Below, in pieces: positions 15,804 through 19,845 of a stretch of DNA of 19,845 nt (its first letter is position 1; each line of letters starts with the position of its first letter). Location: NCBI GenBank assembly GCA_910584185.1, contig CAJTYC010000047.1, positions 1 to 19,845 on the forward strand, in the 5' to 3' direction. The translations under genes and the position numbers were made by a program. Source of the DNA: an uncultured Muribaculaceae bacterium (GTDB taxonomy: Bacteria > Bacteroidota > Bacteroidia > Bacteroidales > Muribaculaceae). Below the pieces are notes generated by a model. The model saw only the letters and a program-made list of their open reading frames with translations. It had not been told where the DNA came from and ran no database searches.

Positions 15804-15993
15804 GCGAGTTTGGTTTTCCCAATAGGAACGTAAGCCTCCGGCTTGCGAACAAAAGGAACGTAAGCTTTAAGCTAACAAATTCTTACTTTTTGTAAGCCTG
15901 AGCTTACAAATCCTTACTTTTAGTAAGCCTTAAGCTTACTTTCTTATTATCGCAAGCCGGAGGCTTACGTTCCTATTGGAAACCCAAACTCGC
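15804..15993. repeat. Nested palindrome island (REP-like), about 190 bp
   Basis: The outer arms 15804-15848 and 15950-15993 are inverted repeats; the inner 30 bases of each (15819-15848 and 15950-15979) match perfectly. Inside the whole are five small hairpins built on GTAAGC/GCTTAC: 15829-15847, 15860-15876, 15890-15909, 15922-15940 and 15951-15969. The third and fourth also form a tandem direct repeat of about 31 bases (from about 15875 and 15906). The layout resembles clustered extragenic palindromes (REP/BIME) and lies between the Ter cluster and the ATPase gene. No gene lies within. Confidence 0.85.
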
Positions 15994-16072
15994 CGGAACC
16001 GCGAAGCTATGAGGGCTATGCCCGAAAGCCCGCTTGAGTTAATGGAATTCTAAATATCAAAAATGATAGAGA

Positions 16073-16119
16073 GTTCCGCGAAAGTTCCGCGTTAAGATGC
16101 GCCAAAGGCGCGTTCCGCG
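16073..16119. repeat. Three GTTCCGCG octamers with a small hairpin
   Basis: GTTCCGCG occurs at 16073-16080, 16084-16091 and 16112-16119. Between the second and third, GCGCC-AAA-GGCGC (16099-16111) forms a perfect five-bp hairpin. The function is unknown. The rest of 15994-16242 holds no ORF or RNA gene that I can support. Confidence 0.6.
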
Positions 16120-16140
16120 TTCCCAAAATTTTTAAGTTCC

Positions 16141-16160
16141 CACTAAGCCAACATTTAGTG
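16141..16160 (+). promoter_or_regulatory. Small inverted repeat in the ATPase leader
   Basis: CACTAA (16141-16146) pairs with TTAGTG (16155-16160), and CACTAA recurs at 16169-16174. It lies about 85 bases before the ATPase ATG. No good -33/-7 promoter is seen between here and the gene, so transcription may come from the module at 15658-15746. Confidence 0.25.
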
Positions 16161-16242
16161 TCATTCTCACTAACTGTAAACTCTCTCTCTTTAAATTAGT
16201 TTCATACATAAGCTGCAAAACAACTAAAAACCATATATAAAT

Positions 16243-18897
16243 ATGTCACAAAAACATCATTACACTGGCTTGACCGACGCTGAGGTGTTGGAAAGCCGCC
16301 AAAAAAATGGTGTCAACATCCTGACACCTCCCGAAAAGGATCCGCTGTGGAAGCGATTCCTCGAAAAGTTCGGTGACCCGCTAATCATCATCCTTATGAT
16401 TGCCGGTGTCCTCTCTGTCGGAATTTCTTGTTATGAGTTCTGGGGTCTCGGCAAAGGCGCGAGCGTGTTCTTCGAACCGATAGGTATCTTCATCGCTATT
16501 CTTCTCGCCACAGGTCTCGCTTTTATCTTCGAGCTTAAGGCCGACAAGGAGTTCGCTCTTCTCAACCAGGTGAACGACGATGAGCCGGTTCAGGTGATCC
16601 GCAATGGCAACGCAATGCAGGTTCCCAAGAAGGATATTGTGGTGGGAGATATCGTGATTCTCAACACTGGCGAGGAAGTGCCTGCCGACGGCGAACTCCT
16701 CGAGGCTGTATCTCTCAATATCGACGAGTCCACCCTGACCGGTGAACCGATGTGCCATAAGACTACCGACCCTGCCGAGTTTGACAAGGATGCCACTTTC
16801 CCTTCCAATCATGCCATGCGTGGCACTAAGGTGATGGAGGGCCATGGCGTGATGAAGGTGTGGGCTGTAGGCGATATGACTGAGAATGGTAAGGTGTTTG
16901 AAGCCGCTCAGATCGACGACAGCGTGAAGACACCTCTCAATGAGCAGCTCGATGGCCTCGGTAACCTTATCACTAAGATTTCATATGGCTTCGCTGCTGC
17001 TATCATCATTGGGCGAATCGTGATGTATTTTATCAATGTCCCCGATTTCTCCTGGGTAGATTTCCTTGCCTATTTCCTCCAGACGTTGATGGTGGCTGTG
17101 ACTCTCGTAGTAGTGGCTGTGCCAGAGGGTCTGCCTATGGCTGTTACCCTCTCGCTTGCTTACTCTATGCGCCGCATGCTCAAGACCAACAATCTTGTCC
17201 GCAAGATGCACGCCTGCGAGACGATGGGTGCCACAACAGTAATCTGTACTGACAAGACAGGCACTCTGACCCAAAACCAGATGCAGGTGTATAAGACAAA
17301 TTTCTTTGTGCCTGAGTCTGATAAGCAAAATATCTATGAGGGTATAGCAGTCAACTCTACGGCGCAGCTCGACCTTTCGGCCAAGAAGCCGCAGGTGCTC
17401 GGCAACCCCACGGAGGGTGCTCTTCTGCTCTGGCTCCGTTCGCAGGGTGAGGACTATATGGCGCTGCGCGACAGTGCAAGGCGTATTGAGGAGCTGCCTT
17501 TCTCCACCGAACGTAAGTACATGGCCACTGTAGTGCAGTCGGCCTCCGGCAAGAGAGTACTCTATGTGAAGGGCGCTCCAGAAATAATTTTTGGCATGTG
17601 CAAGAACACTAGCGGTGTGACTAAGCAGGAGGTCGATGCCCAGCTTCTGGAGTATCAGAATCAGGCTATGCGTACTCTCGGTTTCGCATATCAGGAATTG
17701 GCCGACGGTGATAAGACAATAGAAGATAATAAGGTCGTGGCCGATAATCTTACTTTCGTAGGCATTGTGGCAATCTCCGACCCTGTGCGCCTTGATGTGC
17801 CTGACGCTGTGGGCGAAGTGCTTGATGCAGGAATCAAGGTGAAGATAGTCACCGGCGACACTCCCGGCACTGCCAAGGAGATTGGCCGCCAGATTGGCCT
17901 TTGGAATGATGAGACTGATGGCGACCGCAACATCATAACCGGTGTGGAGTTTGCCGAACTCTCGGATACCCAGCTTCGCGACCGTGTGGGCGACCTGAAG
18001 ATTATCGCACGCGCTCGACCTATGGACAAGAAGCGTCTCGTGGAGGCTCTTCAGGCTAACAATGAGGTCGTGGCCGTAACGGGCGACGGCACAAATGATG
18101 CCCCGGCTCTTAAGACTGCCCATGTGGGTCTATCGATGGGCGACGGCACTTCGGTGGCCAAGGAGGCTTCTGATATCACGATTGTCGACAATTCATTCTC
18201 TTCGATTGGTCGTGCCGTGATGTGGGGACGTTCGCTCTATCAGAACATACAGCGTTTCATCCTTTTCCAGATGACGGTAAACGTTGCTGCATGTTTCATT
18301 GTGCTCTTCGGTGCTTTCATGGGAATGCAGTCGCCGCTGACCGTGACGCAGATGCTCTGGGTCAACCTGATTATGGACACTTTCGCAGCTATGGCTCTCG
18401 CTTCGCTGCCTCCATCGCAGTCTGTGATGAAGGAGAAGCCCCGTTCGCGTGAGGCTTTCATCATCAATCGCCCGATGTGGAAATCTATCGTCGGCGTGGG
18501 TGGTATCTTCTTCCTCCTGCTTCTCGGCCTGCTCTATTATTTTGAGCATACCGACATCACATGTCTCACGGAAGTCGGCCACGTGGCAATGGGTGCCAAC
18601 ACCGGCCTTTCGGGCTATGAATTGTCTCTATTCTTCACAATCTTCGTGTTCCTTCAGTTCTGGAATATGTTCAACGCCCGTGCTTTCGAGACAGGCCGTT
18701 CGGCTTTCCATTTCAAGGGCTGCAGCGGTTTTGGCCTGATAGCATTGTTTATTCTCATAGGTCAAATTGTAATAGTGAGCATCGGTGGAGAGTTCTTCAG
18801 CGTTGAGCCGCTTAAATTTATCGACTGGGTAATCATAATCGCTGGCACATCTCTCGTGCTCTGGATAGGCGAGCTGATACGCCTCTTCAAAAAGTAA
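16243..18897 (+). CDS. Calcium-translocating P-type ATPase, PMCA type
   Basis: An 884-aa P2-type ion pump of the cytoplasmic membrane that uses ATP to export Ca2+. Key motifs are TGE (166-168) in the actuator domain, PEGLP (294-298) in helix M4, DKTGTLT with phosphorylated D337, KGAPE (443-447) in the nucleotide domain, and GDGTNDAPA (614-622). NLIMD (708-712) in M6 gives the Asn/Asp pair of PMCA-type Ca2+ sites. Hydrophobic helices occur as pairs near 45-100 and 245-310, then six more after 675. The N-terminus (GLTDAEVLESRQKNGVN) is the usual cation-ATPase domain. A strong terminator follows. Its position after a cluster of Ca2+-binding TerD proteins suggests linked function. Confidence 0.95.
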   Translation: MSQKHHYTGLTDAEVLESRQKNGVNILTPPEKDPLWKRFLEKFGDPLIIILMIAGVLSVGISCYEFWGLGKGASVFFEPIGIFIAILLATGLAFIFELKADKEFALLNQVNDDEPVQVIRNGNAMQVPKKDIVVGDIVILNTGEEVPADGELLEAVSLNIDESTLTGEPMCHKTTDPAEFDKDATFPSNHAMRGTKVMEGHGVMKVWAVGDMTENGKVFEAAQIDDSVKTPLNEQLDGLGNLITKISYGFAAAIIIGRIVMYFINVPDFSWVDFLAYFLQTLMVAVTLVVVAVPEGLPMAVTLSLAYSMRRMLKTNNLVRKMHACETMGATTVICTDKTGTLTQNQMQVYKTNFFVPESDKQNIYEGIAVNSTAQLDLSAKKPQVLGNPTEGALLLWLRSQGEDYMALRDSARRIEELPFSTERKYMATVVQSASGKRVLYVKGAPEIIFGMCKNTSGVTKQEVDAQLLEYQNQAMRTLGFAYQELADGDKTIEDNKVVADNLTFVGIVAISDPVRLDVPDAVGEVLDAGIKVKIVTGDTPGTAKEIGRQIGLWNDETDGDRNIITGVEFAELSDTQLRDRVGDLKIIARARPMDKKRLVEALQANNEVVAVTGDGTNDAPALKTAHVGLSMGDGTSVAKEASDITIVDNSFSSIGRAVMWGRSLYQNIQRFILFQMTVNVAACFIVLFGAFMGMQSPLTVTQMLWVNLIMDTFAAMALASLPPSQSVMKEKPRSREAFIINRPMWKSIVGVGGIFFLLLLGLLYYFEHTDITCLTEVGHVAMGANTGLSGYELSLFFTIFVFLQFWNMFNARAFETGRSAFHFKGCSGFGLIALFILIGQIVIVSIGGEFFSVEPLKFIDWVIIIAGTSLVLWIGELIRLFKK

Positions 18898-18918
18898 CTA
18901 ATAACCACACAGACATAA

Positions 18919-18965
18919 GAAGTGTCGGCCACATTGCCTTGGCCGGCACTTCAATCATTTTTTTT
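18919..18965 (+). terminator. Rho-independent terminator after the ATPase gene
   Basis: The 13-bp stem 18919-18931 / 18940-18952 (GAAGTGTCGGCCA with its complement, one G-T wobble) has an 8-base loop and is followed by eight T's at 18958-18965. It starts 22 bases after the ATPase stop. It ends only 3 bases before the ATG of the next gene. Confidence 0.9.
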
Positions 18966-18968
18966 AGT

Positions 18969-19526
18969 ATGGAACCAGTTAATGTGCTGAGTTATGAATC
19001 TCCGGTAGGGGAGATGCTTCTCGGTTCTTGCAACGGTCATCTTTATCTTTGCGATTGGGCACAGAGCAGACTGCGTGACGTTACGCATCGCCGTATCTGT
19101 AGTTGCTTGAATGCCCAATTTGTAGGTGGTATATCGGATGTGATTGAGGATGCGATATCGCAGCTCAATGAGTATTTCGAGGGTAAGCGCACTGATTTCT
19201 CAATACCATTTGAATTTGTAGGGACTGACTTTCAGCGCAGGGTATGGTTGGAGCTGACGAAGATACCATATGGCGAGACAATCTCATATCTGGAATTGGC
19301 GCGTCGCATAGGCAACCCCAAGGGAGTGCGGGCAGTAGCCTTAGCAGTAGGTGCCAACACGATCTCAATCATAGTGCCATGCCATAGGGTGATAGGCACC
19401 AACCACAAACTCACCGGCTACGGAGGAGGCCTGACGGCCAAACAAGGCCTACTGACCCTCGAAGCCCGAGTCTCAGGCAGAATCCTCCCCCTCACCGAAC
19501 CTATAAACAAACAACGATATGAATGA
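18969..19526 (+). CDS. ogt: Methylated-DNA--protein-cysteine methyltransferase
   Basis: A 185-aa DNA repair protein that takes the alkyl group from O6-alkylguanine onto its own cysteine. The active site is VPCHRVIG, with acceptor C138. The helix-turn-helix and arginine-finger region YGETISYLELARRIGNPKGVRAV precedes it, and GYGGGLTAKQGLLTLE follows, as in Ogt/MGMT proteins. The N-terminal SYESPVGEMLLGSCNGHLYL fits the usual start; ATG 18969 is chosen over TTG 18939, which lies in the terminator stem. Its stop overlaps the start of the next gene. The terminator just upstream leaves almost no leader. Confidence 0.93.
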   Translation: MEPVNVLSYESPVGEMLLGSCNGHLYLCDWAQSRLRDVTHRRICSCLNAQFVGGISDVIEDAISQLNEYFEGKRTDFSIPFEFVGTDFQRRVWLELTKIPYGETISYLELARRIGNPKGVRAVALAVGANTISIIVPCHRVIGTNHKLTGYGGGLTAKQGLLTLEARVSGRILPLTEPINKQRYE

Positions 19527-19845
19527 ACTAATAAAAATAGCACACGAGATATGCACATCCGCCCATGCCGGGCAAGTTGACAAGGCAGGCATGCCATATC
19601 ATTTACATCCGGAACGTGTAGCTGCACGGTGCTCAACCGATGAAGAAATCATAGTTGCCCTCCTTCACGACACAATTGAAGATACCGACGTAACTGCCCA
19701 ATATCTCGTTCAGCCTTTCATGGCTACCGATGACCCGCGCGTCCTCGGCATCGAGCCTATTCCCAACATAGCCGAGAAAATCTCTGCTATGATTGAGAAA
19801 TACCGAAAGGAAACTATCGACATTGAAGATGTCGAGTTTGAGGAA
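19519..19845 (+). CDS. HD-domain phosphohydrolase (RelA/SpoT-like HD), cut by the window end
   Basis: ATG 19519 overlaps the end of the methyltransferase gene by eight bases (stop TGA 19524-19526). The frame stays open for 109 codons to the window edge. The product starts NELIKIAHEICTSAHAGQVD with PYHLHPERVA, then VALLHDTIEDTDVTA, which holds the HD pair (H50, D51) and the ED that follows. H16 and H30 are likely further metal ligands. This is the pattern of HD domains in (p)ppGpp hydrolase-like proteins and related stand-alone phosphohydrolases. Whether a synthetase domain follows is not visible. Confidence 0.82.
   Translation, partial: MNELIKIAHEICTSAHAGQVDKAGMPYHLHPERVAARCSTDEEIIVALLHDTIEDTDVTAQYLVQPFMATDDPRVLGIEPIPNIAEKISAMIEKYRKETIDIEDVEFEE

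Noticed and set aside
15747..15833. 28-codon ORF (MKLRKHKK...) right after the third promoter module
   Set aside because: It would begin before the predicted transcription start, ends inside the repeat island, and shows no coding signs beyond an open frame.
15804..15993. CRISPR-like repeats
   Set aside because: The repeats are palindromic, of unequal length and adjacent, without unique spacers or cas genes.
16981..18123. 380-codon ORF on the minus strand
   Set aside because: It is antisense to the Ca2+ ATPase coding region and has a histidine/serine-rich composition typical of a shadow frame.

Overview
The window looks like chromosomal DNA of a Bacteroidales bacterium, perhaps a Bacteroides, Prevotella or Muribaculaceae relative. 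Promoter-like sequences follow the Bacteroidota pattern (TAnnTTTG at -7 with a TTG-type element about 20 bases upstream). The flanking families (YccF, HAD phosphatase, PMCA-type Ca2+ ATPase) fit this. The genus cannot be fixed from sequence reading alone.

Left part (1-3072): a 33-bp perfect inverted repeat around a 105-bp spacer (2-172) lies against a small two-helix membrane protein gene. Next come a HAD phosphatase and a small HExxHxxQQ protein on the plus strand, then yccF and a small membrane protein on the minus strand. The 767 bp before the next gene hold the yccF promoter, a diverged direct repeat, a probable decayed small ORF with a long hairpin, a 14-bp palindrome and tandem promoters.

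Core (3073-15652): one plus-strand gene cluster with mostly short gaps, which is a tellurium-resistance-type (Ter) stress system. In order it holds two TerD paralogues, a TerZ-like protein, a TerY vWA protein, TerB, a second TerY, an AIM24 protein, a Pif1-like helicase interrupted by one in-frame TAA, and then a TerY with C-terminal metal-binding domain, a PP2C phosphatase and a Ser/Thr kinase with zinc ribbon (the 'TerY-P triad'). It ends with a zinc-knuckle/TerB-like/possible PH-like protein and a 465-aa TerB-like protein. The likely logic is Ca2+-binding TerD proteins and TerB at the membrane, vWA proteins as MIDAS-dependent scaffolds, and a kinase/phosphatase pair setting the phosphorylation state.

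The most notable observation is a spaced three-part motif, TTGCAA-N31-GAAAC-N34/35-TAnnTTTG. It occurs upstream of the first terD, upstream of the second terD, and again just after the last cluster gene. The first and last copies keep identical spacing. It looks like an operator plus promoter shared by the cluster and possibly by the downstream Ca2+ ATPase.

Right part (15653-19845): a 590-bp non-coding stretch holds a 28-bp palindrome, the third promoter module, a 190-bp nested palindrome island and GTTCCGCG repeats. It is followed by a PMCA-type Ca2+ P-type ATPase with a terminator, an O6-methylguanine-DNA methyltransferase, and an HD-domain protein cut by the window end.
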